Assembly (NCBI GenBank): GCA_001179505.1 | Contig: CDMY01000346.1 | Span: forward strand, 72,858 to 107,998 | DNA length: 35,141 nt | Source of the DNA: Vitrella brassicaformis | Taxonomy: Eukaryota > Sar > Vitrellaceae | Direction: 5' to 3' | Shown here: piece by piece, positions 34,891 to 35,141 of the stretch | Numbering within the stretch: position 1 is the stretch's first letter | Layout of the letters: each line of letters begins with the position of its first letter | Notes under the pieces: model-generated | What the model was told of the DNA's origin: nothing | What the model saw: the letters and a program-made list of their open reading frames with translations, nothing else | The model's database searches: none | Made by a program: the position numbers and the translations under genes

Positions 34891-35141
34891 GATGCCAACT
34901 CACTCGACAAACTGATACTCCAGATGCACGAATACTGGACTTCTCTCCCCTGCTCCCTTTGCGAGCTTGGTATGCCAAGCTCGCGGAATTCAAAGTCGCT
35001 GGGGATTCTCACACCTAGCGTTGCTTGTAAGAATAGGTGGGAGAGAGTCGGGGAGAATGGTGAAGAGAGGATCTGCCGGGCGGTCAGTCCCGGATAAAGG
35101 ATTAAGTCAATGCAACGTAAGGTCTGTGGATTTTGTGGAGA
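34891..35141 (-). promoter_or_regulatory. Presumed CWC15 promoter and 5' leader
   Basis: This stretch lies directly upstream of the CWC15 start codon and runs to the window edge. It contains a strong 10-bp palindromic hairpin (34961-34984) and no coding frame of note. No TATA box or initiator was identified with confidence. Confidence 0.5.
34961..34984. repeat. 10-bp perfect hairpin/palindrome upstream of CWC15
   Basis: GCGAGCTTGG and CCAAGCTCGC pair perfectly around TATG. It sits 71-94 bases upstream of the CWC15 ATG. It could be a protein-binding palindrome in the promoter or a leader hairpin. Confidence 0.88.

Overview
This window looks like nuclear DNA from an intron-dense microbial eukaryote. 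Genes are split into many short exons (15-880 bases, mostly 40-250) by introns of about 55-145 bases. Introns and spacers are full of TG/CA, CTGT/CAGA, CCAT and CTCC microsatellites. Two proteins that usually work in plastids (an ABC1-family kinase and a carotenoid oxygenase) start with a hydrophobic leader followed by a Ser/Thr/Arg-rich stretch, as in algae with complex plastids. The best guess is an alveolate alga such as a chromerid (Vitrella-like). That placement is inference and cannot be proved from this sequence.

Layout. 22-3847 (-): N-terminal part of a Vps13/chorein lipid-transfer protein that runs to the left edge. 5080-6906 (-): a ZIP (SLC39, LIV-1-like) metal transporter. 7459-11249 (-): an ABC1/ADCK/UbiB atypical kinase. 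11250-11937: divergent promoter region. 11938-20385 (+): a very large protein of about 41 exons and about 1668 residues, with many membrane segments, resembling the 'tiny macrocysts' TmcB family. 20386-23506: convergent, repeat-rich spacer with a 300-base assembly gap. 23507-26942 (-): a low-complexity protein with RGG patches, a coiled coil and a C-terminal SH3 domain. 26943-29637: repeat-rich spacer. 29638-32965 (-): a carotenoid cleavage oxygenase. 33511-34890 (-): the spliceosome protein CWC15. I rebuilt exons by hand from reading frame, splice dinucleotides and protein-family fit. For every gene except the two marked spots in the TmcB-like gene, the exon phases add up to one open frame.

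The genes do not form one pathway. The most striking shared property is splicing. At least eight introns in four different genes begin with GC instead of GT, and most are forced by frame or by protein alignment. Several further introns are open and a multiple of three long, so they could be retained. Others carry matching CA and TG tracts that could fold back. In the TmcB-like gene, one intron begins with a perfect 45-base inverted copy of the acceptor and first codons of an upstream exon. That inverted copy and the frequent GC-AG introns are the features most worth following up.
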